Below, piece after piece: positions 45,776 to 57,454 of a stretch of 64,000 nucleotides of DNA. Both the position numbers and the translations under genes were made by a program. A model generated the notes under the pieces. The model did not search any database, was not told the DNA's origin, and saw only the letters and a list, made by a program, of their open reading frames with translations. Each line of letters begins with the position of its first letter. Within the stretch, counting starts at the first letter, position 1. The stretch comes from Aphelenchoides besseyi (Eukaryota > Nematoda > Chromadorea > Rhabditida > Aphelenchoididae), in NCBI GenBank assembly GCA_024699855.1, contig JAMPIQ010000003.1, positions 310,001-374,000 on the forward strand. The letters run 5' to 3'.

Positions 45776-47303
45776 CTATTCGACGCGACTTGAAGTAACG
45801 AGTGTCGGTGGAGAGAATGAAGTTCGTTTGCAAAAAGTTGTTTTCGTCATCAAAATTTGGATCTTCACATCTCAATTTACATATCCACTTTTGTTTAACA
45901 GTCGGTTTAGCTGACGCTTTTTTTTGTCTGATAAAAACAAAGGCTACGAAATAAACGAAAGACGAATTTCTTGTTGGTAATCAGATCCAAAATTGTTGAT
46001 GTTTCATTTTTTCCGGCAGCTTTCAATTTGTTATGTCCTTGATCTTCAGAACAATCAACAGAAACACTTGAATCTGCATATCAATTGAATAACTTTATTT
46101 GAGAGTTTTGTTGTCTTTCTCTAGAATCAATAGCTTCCGATAGAACCCCAAAAGATAACTCATCCAAAAAGTTATCAAGAATCGTTGTCGTAATTATTCA
46201 GATGCCGAAAGCGGAACTCGACATTTGATGCTTTTTAATATACGATGCATTCAAAATGTGCTTTCGCCAAATTGCTTATCAGCTCTTGAGTTCGACAATT
46301 CTCGCTTGTGGAATTTGATTCATCCTGTTTGTTGTCACTTCTAAGCATCTTATTACCGTTAACGTTCATCTCAAGTTGTTTTTCACGATCATCATACAGT
46401 TTTTCTTTCATTTAACTTGCAACGCAACAAACGCGTTCAACGGCTGCTGTCGTGGAAGATATAACTGGGTCTTCGTTAATCAGTGGGTATTCGTTGGGTC
46501 TAATAGGAGTGTTTCATTGGATAATTTTCGGGCCTATCTCAAAAGTTTTTTGTTTTACACTGTAAATCCACATGGAAATATTTTGAGTCTTTTTTGCATT
46601 TGACGGCTCATTCCAATTCACATCTCTTCGCCGGCAGGTAGTGGCGTATAGCCAACATGACAATCATTCTGTCGTACGCAAGGTTTGTCGAAATCATGCC
46701 ATTGAGAATAAGTCGTTCGAACGTCGACGTTCGAAGTTGAACGACTTGCTTGAACATGCGGTTGACGTTAATTTTGTTGAGCCGACGGAGCAGCCAATTA
46801 ATTAATTGGTGATTTATGAGAAATTGGTTGAGCGCTTTCTTGATACGAAGCACGTGGTTGATCGTTTGGTTGAGGAGCAACAGAAGGTTTAATTCTTCAA
46901 TTTAAGAAACTCGCCGCTCCTGCTCTCGATTTGCGCTTCGTTTCCGTATTCTCATTTTCGTTTAACAACCATGAAACAACTAAATGATTTCATCCACAAC
47001 TCAGAAACTCACGTTTTGTCGTTGGATTGCTAGAACACTTTCGCTCAGAAGTCAAGAGTCCCAATCCAAAGGGCAAAGAGCAGACAAGAGAACGACCAAT
47101 CAAGCGACCGTTCACGATCATTCATCGGAAAGCGGAAAGAGGGAAACTTTATCGAACGAGCGAACGAACCCGAATGACCCGAATTGAAAACCTCAGAGAT
47201 GTGTTCGCTGAATTAGTGATGCCTTTGCTGAATATGCAAACTTACGTATTGTGGCTGATACAGAATTCAATCATTTTGTTTCGTGCGAAGAGACTGTCGA
47301 GTC
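45776..47303. other. Intergenic with one coding remnant
   Basis: This is 1.5 kb without a supported intact gene. The region 46590-46895 holds a plus-strand frame described separately. The rest shows no motif. Confidence 0.4.
46590..46895 (+). pseudogene. Coding-like frame broken by an in-frame stop
   Basis: From about 46590 a plus-strand frame runs through VAYSQHDNHSVVRKVCRNHA and RRSKLNDLLEHAVDVNFVEP to a TAA at 46803-46805. It resumes in the same frame with LVIYEKLVERFLDTKHVVDR to a second stop near 46892. Composition and heptad-like spacing are protein-like on both sides of the TAA. No ATG or acceptor is evident. It may be a pseudogene, or the TAA may lie in a tiny unrecognised intron. 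Confidence 0.3.
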
Positions 47304-48227
47304 ATGAACTTCCTTCAACTGATCGCTTTTCTCGGTATCTGGATCGTTCAAGCTGATTCGCTCTCGGACAAAACTAATTGTCGAAAATTGATCGAAAATC
47401 AATTGTAAATGTCTTAGTTGATTGTTTTTAAAGTTTTCGGTTTCAGTATTCTAGACGGTTCGTGTGCAGTCGACGAGTCGATTCAACTAAATGTTTCGAG
47501 CTTTCGCATCACTATCAATGGCAATGGCACTACTGGAGACAAGTGAGCTCTGCTAATTCTTTCCGACACAATTTGCAGACTGTGGATTAAGATCGCCGAC
47601 TACTCGCTTCATTTGGCCGTGAATGCAAGCGAATTGAATTCATTGGACGGTTACTCTGAGAATCGAACTCATTACGTGACCGCTCATCCCGACTACCTTC
47701 CGTTTAGCATGTTTGTTTCCGAGACTTCACTGGAGATTCGCGATGACGAGTTTCATCAATGCGATAACTTTACGTTTGCTGAACCGTTGCAAAGAAACAT
47801 AACAATCGTCGTCAAGTTTTCTGTGGTTTGTTCCAACAATTTTGGTTATTTTTGCTGGTTCTAGAAGCGAAATTCTTCGTTATACTTGCAAATCGACTCA
47901 TTGCCCAAATCCATTTGTTTGTTTGAGTTCACTGAAAACACAACGGTCATTCGCTTTTGCGAAAGTGGGGAACCACAAGCAGCAACTTTTCATTTAGATC
48001 TCGAGTAGAAGACTTTTTAGTTTTTTCTACTCTTATATTTCAGACCATCAATTCCTGTCTACGTATGGATTCTCGTTCCGTAAGTTTGGTCAATTTGTTT
48101 GGTTGCTATTTTCAGGATCGTGTGTATCTTCTGCACCGTCGTTTCCGGAGTTGTCAGTTCATTTTGCTTCAAATTCTTTTTCGGTCGAAATGCGAACGAA
48201 AGTCCCAGTCCAAATGTTATTAGCTGA
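47304..48227 (+). CDS. Uncharacterised type I membrane glycoprotein
   Basis: Six exons joined by 40-60 bp introns read from a signal peptide (MNFLQLIAFLGIWIVQAD) through an ectodomain rich in N-glycosylation sites (NVSS, NGTT, NASE, NRTH, NFTF, NITI, NSSL, NTTV) with several Cys. One membrane helix (VYVWILVPIVCIFCTVVSGV) follows, then a short tail ending ESPSPNVIS. All junctions keep frame; the donor GTAGAAGAC before the membrane exon is the weakest. About 225 residues. The glycosylated beta-rich ectodomain suggests a cell-surface or lysosomal protein, but I know no family match. Confidence 0.65.
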
Positions 48228-51200
48228 TAGCGTCGAGAATAAACTCTTTCCGTCCAAATGACTTTCAGCGTATTCGACGATCAGTTAACTTCTGTATTAA
48301 TAGGCTTATTGTCGACTGTCATTTATTCTTGAAACCAGAAAGACTCGCGGCTTCGCCGCTCGCTTTCTTTACTTGTGTTTTGTGTGGGTTAAACTTGCGG
48401 CTTTGTCGCTTGCTTACTTGTAAACAATAACAAAAAATTCAACAATTAACTGGTGAAATGCACTGAAATCAAGAATCAGAAACTTGACATTACATCGATC
48501 GTATCCCTGCGAATAGCTGTTTTGGATACATGTATTAAATACCGTTGTAACGCTCATTAGTTGAGTTTTCTAGAATGCTAATATGCACCTGTCAAAACAC
48601 GACAAAAAATGACAACAACTACCTCTCGATTCGCACTAAAACCGAAAAAATCCGTAATCTCACAGTATATTGATTCGAATATCTATCTTCGAGTTGCGTA
48701 TTATATACTGTTGTAACGCTCATTAGATGAGCTTTCTGGATTGCTAACATACATCTGTCAATCAATGACAAAAAGTTCAAGAATTGGCTGCCGAAGTCCA
48801 CTTAAGCCCAAATTTTAAGGCCCGCATTATATCGATCGTATCTTTGTGAGTAGTCATCCTCAAACTATGTACCATATACCATTGTAACGCTTTTTAATTG
48901 CGCTTTCTAGAATGCTAATATACATATTAGTAAAACATCTTAACAACCAAAATATGTGAACCCGCATTTGGAGCAAAAATGAACAGAAAATTTCTACCAA
49001 AGTTAATAACTCCATTGTAATTATTTTATACGCTGTCATATATTGCATGTCGATGAGCCCCGCTGATGCGCACAACGCTATGTTCTTTCAAGGCAATCGG
49101 CTCAAGTTTCGATATGGTTTGATCAGAAAAACCGATTTCAGTGTTAATTTCAAGTCAAAAATTTACTCAGTAAAAGTTCGTATCTTGCAAAACAAATGTC
49201 AAATACGTACTCTCCATACTCTAATCTATAAGTTGGAACACTTTGTTTTTGCTCAAAACCTCAAAAGCGTCACCCCATCACCATTGCCGATTATGTTAGG
49301 GGAAGCTTCATTTACAGTGCAAGTCCGAACGATGTGATGCAGGATTGTTGAATGACAATTCTTGAAACCGTTCGCTTAAACTCATTTATGTTCAACGGAA
49401 ACCGTTAATCATCGACTCGACTTAACAAAACAATTATATGGTCAAAAATTAAGGGTACCAACAACCTAATCGTGTGAGTGTTGAGTTCTTACTCGCTTTC
49501 TCCAACGATGTTCTATTCCCGTCCAATTGGAAGCCTCGAACGCAAATCGGTGCGCCCGCTAACTTTACGCTCTTTTTCGTTCGACGCAAAAAAGCGAACA
49601 CGACGCCGCCCGTGAGTCTCCACGCAAAAAGCGTGGTCTTTTCAAACGCTGTGGATTTTCGTCGATTTGCTCGGCAATTGGCAAAACGCACGTTTTGCTA
49701 GTGAGTTGCTCGAAATTGCGGGAATTTGGTTCTTTTTTCGCTAAAACGTTCATTTCGCTCGTGATTTTAGATGCCAGAATTCGAAGCTGCTACCACTTTC
49801 TCAACGGTTTTGTTTCCATTGAAGTTGCAGAGAAGTTTCTAGTCCCGTTTAATCTAATGTCATTCCTCTTTTCAATGCAATTTACATGCGATATACGATT
49901 TGAGAATGCTGTTGAAATAAAGATAGACGATGCAAATATAATACGATATATGCCGGTGATCAATCAGCATGCGGAGAATCGATGCTGAGATCCAAAAGCG
50001 CCAATGTGAGTGCAATGATGGCAAATTCAATTGATGTGCTCAATTTAGGGACGCGTATAATCACTTCCATGGTTCTAAAATCAGCTATTCGAGTAAGGGA
50101 ATTTGAGAACTAACGTCGATTTTATTGCTCAAGAGAAAGCTTTTCAGAACAAATTGAGATTCCTATAGGGTGTTTATATCGCATTCCTCTGTAGGCAAAT
50201 GTTCATAGAGAACGCCTGCTCTTTTGTTAATTGTTTCAAGAACAATTTTTTGCTCTCATAATGCTCTTTCTAAACAATTGAAATTGACGTGAAGAACAAG
50301 AAACTAATAGAAATAAGGACCGATATCTAGTGTTCTTGTTAAACGATAATCTTCTCGCAAAAGATAGCAACCAAACTTCACCCACTCCAATTTACGGAGA
50401 ATAAATTGAATTTCGATGATTTGATGCACGAAGGACATCGATTCTCAACTTCAAAAATTATTGTCCGAATTCTCTATCAAGTCGAAAGTTGGTTTAAGTT
50501 GGCTGGAAAAGCTGGCACGCCAAACGTCCGGTGCATTGTGTGCTTTCGTGGCTCTGACTTCTTCAGCATATCCCATCCAAAAACGCGATTCGCGTTTATG
50601 GATAAGTTCACTGAAGCCGTTCGGAAGACACAAAATACCTTGTTGACAAATAGCAATGACTGAAAATCATGAAAGACTATATTTTCGCACAACGACATTA
50701 AAGAATGTGTAGCAGCTTCTTCGTCAACTGGTTTTAGAGTATTAGAAACAGCTAACATATAAAACTATTATCTAAGCCTACTCTTTCAAAGAAAAAGGTG
50801 TTTCACCACTTAACCACTAAGCTAACTGATTGTAAAATAACTGCATCTACGAATTGACAACTGTTTGGGCCTGGAGAAACCCGCGCCCTGCCATTGATTT
50901 TCTCTCAGTTGTTCTTGTTATTTGTCTAAGTAACAGAAAAAACTCCGATTTATCTACACCTGTTCAGTGTGAAAATTGTCTGTTAATTTTCTTTTGTCTC
51001 TCAGTCGGATCTTCTTTGGCATTACGAATTGTTTACCCGCCGCTTTCCCTACGCAATAAGAGTTTTCTCCTTCTGGTTGAACCCGCTTCACAAACCTTGC
51101 ATTTTCGAGACTAATTTGTTGTTTATTGTTATTAAGTTCTTCAGATAAAATCTCAAGGAATTTGACACCTTTCGGTCTCGAGACCGAGAATTGGCGCGGA

Positions 51201-51280
51201 CAGCAGTCTGAATAAAATTTGTGGAATATTTTATTTGCCCAGTAGGCGAAGACAGTTTTTGAATTTTTGCTGCCTGTTAT
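48228..51280. other. Repeat-bearing gene-poor region
   Basis: This is 3 kb with no supported gene. It contains GCGGCTT(C/T)G(C/T)CGCT(C/T)GCTT twice (48347-48365 and 48399-48417), a tandem repeat (listed separately) and short frames at 49474-49701 and 50406-50663 on overlapping strands that I cannot support. Confidence 0.4.
48470..48970. repeat. Diverged tandem repeat, period about 170 bp, about three copies
   Basis: The block TTGTAACGCT(C/T)(A/T)TTA.TTG/ATGAG..TTTCT..A.TGCTAA begins near 48544, 48713 and 48880, 167-170 bp apart. The companion block CATTA(C/T)ATCGATCGTATC is near 48490 and 48823, two periods apart. Copies differ at roughly one base in six. It may be satellite DNA or part of a non-autonomous element. 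Confidence 0.65.
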
Positions 51281-51289
51281 TATTCAGGA

Positions 51290-52090
51290 TGTCGACGAAT
51301 AAAGCAACGAAAACCTTTTCAAATCGAACTAACTCGAAGTGCGGACGCAATTGCGGAAAAATTGGCCGGATTCAGAAAATTGGATCGCACGGACACTTCA
51401 CCGAAAAATTTTGAGAAGATGAAAGACATTCGAAGACGGCTCCAAATTGGTAATCAAAATTTGGCGAAGTACGAGTTGTTGTGGATTGAAAAAGCAGATG
51501 CGGGGATTAGAAGACTACCGCACCGGTGCAAACGATCATTGGATATCAATGTGTGATCAGAATGCCTTATCAATTTAATTAAATTCTCATCGGCGCCTCT
51601 TTACTGTCTGGCAGACTCTTATCTTAACCCATAAAAATAATTATCCATCCTCCTTAGGAATGAATTAGCAATTATTATTAGTTATTAGTTGTGAACAATC
51701 AATAAAATTTTTTTCTAACGGAAAGCAAATTCCTTTACACAATGGAAGAAACCGATGTGACGAGCCGGCAAATCCAAGAGATCGTCGAGACCGCAGTTAC
51801 AACTAATCCAAGCGTTTCTTCAATCACAGGCGCGCTATCCAACGTGCAAACGACAATGACGAGACTGCAGCAAAGAATCGAGACGTTCAAACATGATCCC
51901 GAGAATGACATCACGTTTAAAGATTGGTACGAGCGCTACAAGCCGTTGATCAAGGCTTTAACAATTCTATGACCGAATGCACGAAAATATGTTGCAAATG
52001 ACGAGAAAACCTCAAATACTTGATCTTCGAAGTATAAATGCGATTGAATTGGTATCCGTCAATCGTGCCAAACGACAAATTTATTCCACG
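51290..52090 (+). mobile_element. LTR-retrotransposon gag-like relic
   Basis: A short frame at 51742-51972 ends with RIETFKHDPENDITFKDWYE, which resembles the start of gag in nematode Gypsy-type elements (a DPE..TF..WY.RY motif). It then breaks in multiple stops. A frame just upstream (51362-51556, FRKLDRTDTSPKNFEKMK) is also protein-like. No protease, reverse transcriptase or LTR was found. It is degenerate and partial. Confidence 0.4.
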
Positions 52091-55000
52091 AGAGGGGGAC
52101 GAAGATAATGTCATCGTATAGCGAGTTAAACCGAAAGCTCGCCAATTATATCGAATATTCGTTTTCGATGAATATCGTCGTATGCTTATAGCAATAGAAA
52201 ATAGTTACAATTCGGAAAAAAAGAAGCAACGTTGGCTTCAAACAATAGTAAGATGAAGATCACGTGAAGTTCCAAAATGCAAATCAATTAGACGCAAAAA
52301 GTGGGCGGCAATTAAAAGCTAAATGGCTGGAAAGCGCATAAAAGAGACTTGGCGGAAGCAAAAGGGATTGCAATCTGCCAAGTCAAGGCGAAAGTTTACA
52401 GTTAAGAACCCTTAGAGTGGCTCCAGTAGCCCAAACGAAAGAAGAAGACCATGGCGCCTCCAACGAATAGAGAAACTTTTAATTTTAAAACAGTTTTTTG
52501 AAATCAACAACAGGATTTTCAACATACATCCTGGAAGTTTATAATTGTCAATTTGCAACATATTTACGAATCTTGATCGTTTCAAGTGAAATCACAGAAA
52601 CTCCAACATTACTAAGAACATGTCGTTACACATCATAGAACCTATAACCAAACGGAAAACCTTACTAATAAATGGTTTATAATTGTTCACTTGAACAAAA
52701 GAAGTAACTCGTAATTCCTTGCCAGAGTCTGATTGTTTCAATTGATCACGAAATAAGGTATATTGATTGAATCTTATAATAGTCATTGATGGTTTATGGC
52801 GCCAATCTTGAGGTATAAATAAGCGAAAACTCTGTTGTTTAAGTTGAAATTTGCCGGAATATTCACAAAGAACAAAATAAGTCGGAATTATATCACAGTA
52901 GACAGAAGAATTGAACGGCACAAGAAAGTGATTAGATGTAATCGTGCAATCTGTGCTTTTAATTTACAGCCAAATGTCATCTATGAATAACCGGAAAGTT
53001 AACACAAACGTTCGTCTCATTATTTTAATAGTGTTTGGACAACTTTAAACGAAATAGCAAAATTTTTGACATCCATTTGTGTACTGGACGCAGAGTATAT
53101 CAAAATTTTTTCATGTACGGAAAAATATGTGCGCCGATAACTCTCGCTCTACCCAACACGACATCTTCGGTCCTCACCGATACTTTATTAATGTCCTTGA
53201 TATTGGAAATAAATGGTCAAATGGTCTCTTGTAGTCAACTATTGAAAGGTAATGTTCAAAAACTTCGTCATAGATAATTTTGTTATGCGATAAAGGAAAT
53301 TGAATTGAATAGATCATTCTCGGAGTTCTAAAAGTCCACCATTTACATTTGACGCCTAGAAAGTGATTAAGAAGATGACTTTCTGCAAAAATGGAAATAG
53401 CTTTTCACCGGACGGAAAAAGATAACAGAGAATGATAGAGAACTCGGTGACTCATAAATAAACTAGACATCTACCTCAAATCTTAGTAGTTAGAATTAGA
53501 ATGGTTAGAAAATGACAGTAAATCGATTGATCGGTTTATGTTCCACACAAAATGTAATCAATGCGTCCGGAAAAAATGCTGTATCAGATAGCAATCGCTA
53601 CTCTTTGATAAAAAGCGGTGTACTTACGACTATGGATTTCCTGCGTTATGCGACAATTCATTACCGGAAATTAACGTTACCTATAAACGAGTGTTTTACG
53701 TGTTAGAGCAACTAGAGATCTGATAGAAAACTTACACAAACGCTGTTTTCAACTCTGTTTCTGTGTCGCAAACCTCCGCACGATGTTTCCACTACTATAA
53801 GGTTGTTGAACAGATTCGTGACAATATTGCAGCTGGTACGTTAAATCACGTTTCGTGATGATGACAAATGTCTTTAGATAACGTACAACTGCATTATGCA
53901 GAGGAACAATTGACAAGTAGTGCCGAACTCAAATTAAAAATAATGAGTAGGTGTGGTTGCTAAAGTTAACCACGATAACATCCTTTACGGCGTTGTTCGT
54001 TTGACTGTCATCAGCCTGCAAAGTGTGAAAAAATTATCGGAAAAAAACGTAGAGGTTTCCTCGATCGTGTGGCACTGACGAAAGGGCTATGGTAATGATT
54101 CAAGATTGGCAGGGCGATGCACAGCGTTTGGTCAATGAAGCGCGCATAAACTACATCATGACGTTCTTCGACTCACAATGAAGCGAGGGTTTTCAGCGTG
54201 CTATTCCGTCAATATTTCTCCATTGGCAGATTTTCACATTTCGATGTTGGGGAATAAACCCGATGATTTGATGTACGAATCTCTCGATCCGTAAAAACGT
54301 TGTTTAAAAAAGCCCCCTCATTAGGCGGCTTTCCGTCTAAGAGTTGTGTCCCGATCACTCTTCGATTCAACTCGCTCCAAAGTGGTCGTGTTCCTTCTGT
54401 ACGGATCTCTAGACCCATAAGAAATTTGTTTAGAGGAGGCCCCGCCTACTCGAAGGGAAGCTTTCGAGTGGTCGTGTCCCGATCACTCCTCAATCCGCTC
54501 CTTGCAACGAGTTGAATTCCTTCCCGCTTTAATTGTTGGTAAACTAGTAGCTACAATAAACCGCATAATTGGATGGTTCGATTTAATTTTTAAGTAAAGG
54601 ACTCAAAACTTTACACTTCCATGTAAATTGTTATTAATCACGTTGCTTCAATAAACTGCACCATTAAGACGTTTGATTCAATTTTGAGTAAAGACGTCGG
54701 TGGATTTTTACATTGAACTTATTAACTCAACGGAAAGAGTTCTTTTATAGAGTGTAAAATCTTGAAGTAAAGAAGGAAATACACTAAGAAGCTGTCAGGA
54801 TGTAAATTTATAAATCAAGATAATTAATCTGAAATTAATGACTATATACACTGCTGCAAGTTGGTATACATACACACCTCTTTTGGCGGTGTTCTCGTGT
54901 TCAAATTAACCAATCGTCGTGTCAAACCCCTTCGAAAATCCACGTTCGAATCTTCCGTCCCTTTTAGGATCACTGTCCGTTTCTTACATTACTTGTGTTG

Positions 55001-55186
55001 TTGTTGAACTATTTTATTCCTCACCAATAAATAACCGTTTTAACTTCTGTTTCGTCTTACGTGCGAGACAGTCGTAAAACTTTGTGTATATTACGTTGAC
55101 GTCATGAATAATTAATATGAAAAATTTCGTCCAAGAAACTCGATTAGCACTTTGGTTTTGTTCTTTGTTCTGTGTACATTCAGGAA
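52091..55186. other. Gene-poor region, 3.1 kb
   Basis: There are no supported genes. Frames at 52592-52921 (-) and 53035-53277 (+) have no recognisable motif. A short duplicated segment lies at about 54300-54540. The CG-poor, AT-rich composition is like degraded transposon sequence. Confidence 0.35.
54300..54540. repeat. Imperfect direct repeat with shared GTCCCGATCACTC blocks
   Basis: GTGTCCCGATCACTC(T/C)TC occurs near 54346 and 54476, and AGTGGTCGTGT near 54380 and 54467, so a unit of about 90-130 bp is partly duplicated. GC content is higher than the surroundings. Nature unknown. Confidence 0.4.
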
Positions 55187-55650
55187 TGCCACGTGGTAAA
55201 AAGCTTACTGGTATGGAGAAGACGCTTATGGACGCCTATAGAGAAGCGGACAAATCATATGGATAGATTGCAAAAAAGTTGAAGCAATCGAGAAGCGGAG
55301 TTTAGACGTACGTCTCAAAATTGCACGAATACGGTCAAAAAAACTGGAGTGCCGAAAAAGCTGACTACGCGAGAAGAACGTATGATCTGTCGTGCGGTAT
55401 CGAATTCCACGAAATCGACGGTTGAAATTAAGAGCGAATTGAACTTGAACGTGTCACACAAAATGCTCCCAATGGTTATTCATCGCAATCCCAACATTGT
55501 GAGAGCTCGCATGGCCAAAATACCAAATTTGAAAGACGTTCACAAGACTGAACGTTTATCCTTTGCACGGGAGAACATGGCACGCGACTGTCATTAGTTT
55601 ATGATTAAGCGTGGAATAGAAGATCAGAAATGATCGACTTGCTAAGAGTT
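55187..55650 (+). pseudogene. Tc3-like transposase N-terminal relic
   Basis: The frame opens with MPRGKKLTGMEKTLMDAYRE and an HTH segment (IAKKLKQSRSGV), then PKKLTTREERMICRAVSNST and LNVSHKMLPMVIHRNPNIVR. These are the bipartite DNA-binding domain of Tc1/Tc3 transposases. It has two in-frame stops and one frameshift, and it ends near MARDCH before the catalytic domain. It is dead and truncated; I saw no inverted repeats. Confidence 0.8.
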
Positions 55651-57454
55651 AAAGGTTGTATTTTGATTAGACGGAGTGCTCAAGGAATAGCAAATGTTGA
55701 CATAAAACCTCACATAAAACAGAAACGTAGTCGGAAATAAAATGTCAAAAATACTGTCGCGAGTCGCGCGAAAATCGATGAACAACAAAGCGCATCTAGG
55801 AGGCGGCCCTTAGGATAACTTTTTCCAGGAGTCCCTTTTTTTCTTTATTATCGTTGGCTTTTCATGTTCAGTTTTTCTGTCCCATAAATCGAAGTCTATT
55901 AACTAAACCTGAAAGAAGCCGAAACAATACTCTAATTGACAACAAGTTTCATCAATTGGTATATTTCTCAGAATTCACAGTCGAAACACAACCTAACTAA
56001 TTCAGAAAAGTTTGACTAAGGTTATAATTGATGTCGCAAAACGTCTCGGTTATGTTTAATGTTGAGTCCTCTGTAGCGATGCAAACTCTCTCTCTTGGGC
56101 GTGAGACCTAAGCTCCGCATGGTGGTCGCGGCGTCGTTCCTTCCCGTCCGGGTTTTATTCTTTTATTGTTTTATTTTTCTTTGCATCAATAAACTCTTCT
56201 TTCCAAATCAAGTTTGAGGCACCAAACATTTAACGTATCAGAAATAACTGTCACTTAATGTGGATGGTCAAGAGGAACATTTAAAAAAGAATTACTAGTG
56301 TGAAAACAAATGATATCAATTTTCAGCTTTCAAGGTTGCTAATAGAAACTCAAATATTGAATAGTTAACTCGTTAGTAATCGTCTGTTTTATAGTATTTT
56401 ATCTGCACGCTATACCATACGAACTAGGCGGATTATACCAACGCATAAACAATTACATTTTAAACGACCAAGTAAACCAATAAAAGTTGTGCATAAAAAC
56501 CCATGAATTCATAGGGCTATCAATTTGAATCTAAACGTCATTCGATTGCGTATTCTGCTTCTGATGAAATTGCTTTTTGATCATTGGTCTGTTTGTTGTT
56601 GTGTGCTCTGATGATGTCTGTAGTATGTTAAAGATGCTCCGCTAAAAAACCTTCCTTCAGACCCACTGATCGATCGAATATGCGGTTGGTTTTGGCCCAA
56701 ATGTCCCGAAGGTTTCTATTGCTTCAAAATGACGTTGATTGATGGATGTTGCCAAGTCGAGTGAACACTGATTACCTTCAAATTCGAAGAGAAATCGAAA
56801 TATTCGATGAAAATTTCAGACTCATTAAACCGCAATTAGCAGTTACTACCTCCTTTCCAAAGCTTATCAGTGACTTTTGTCTTTGTACCAGAACGATCGA
56901 ACGTCATCGAAGCACAAGTGCTCGATCAAAAATTTCCTGAAACTTTGGAGTTAGTTAAAGAAACTGGAATATCAAATGCCAATTGACACATTAAATCTTG
57001 TCAACAGCTATCACTTAGTGGAGGCCAAATTGACTTCTCGACTATTCAGTTTCTTATGAATAAAACATGAAATCCAATTTGCGGATTACCTGCTATTGTT
57101 CAGTTGGAAGTCTGCTCATTTTCTTATCACCACCATTGGAAAACGTATAAAAGAAGTTGTTCAGGGAATTAACGTATTGAACTACAATGCAGTTTGTTTG
57201 TTTGATTCTGTTCTTCGCTATTGGGACACCAGTTGCTTCGGTTGCGTCGAGATTAGTTCCAAGCAAAATCAATTCTGTAAACACTCACGTTGTGCTCGTC
57301 TCAGGACTTTATTTGCAATTCACTGTGATCATCGCATTTTTCTACGTAATTTAACGCATTTAACGATGATTGGAATCTCCGACTCGGTAAAATCGTTTGA
57401 TCCTCTAGCGAAAAGGTTATTCCTCTTTTTCACTGAGCGAGAAATCAATTCGAG
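55651..57454. other. Intergenic, no gene seen
   Basis: This is 1.8 kb. A GC-rich patch at about 56098-56153 stands out in otherwise AT-rich sequence. A frame at 57187-57350 begins like a signal peptide (MQFVCLILFFAIGTPVASVA) but has no continuation; it might be an upstream exon of the glycosyltransferase or an unrelated small gene. Confidence 0.35.

Noticed and set aside
53035..53277. 80-codon plus-strand frame
   Set aside because: Isolated, no homology recognised, and surrounded by stop-rich sequence.
56098..56153. GC-rich patch resembling an RNA gene
   Set aside because: I could not fold it into a tRNA or 5S-like structure and no box elements are clear.
57187..57350. Signal-peptide-like frame upstream of the glycosyltransferase
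   Set aside because: No downstream exon joins it in frame, and the glycosyltransferase already has its own signal anchor starting at 57455.
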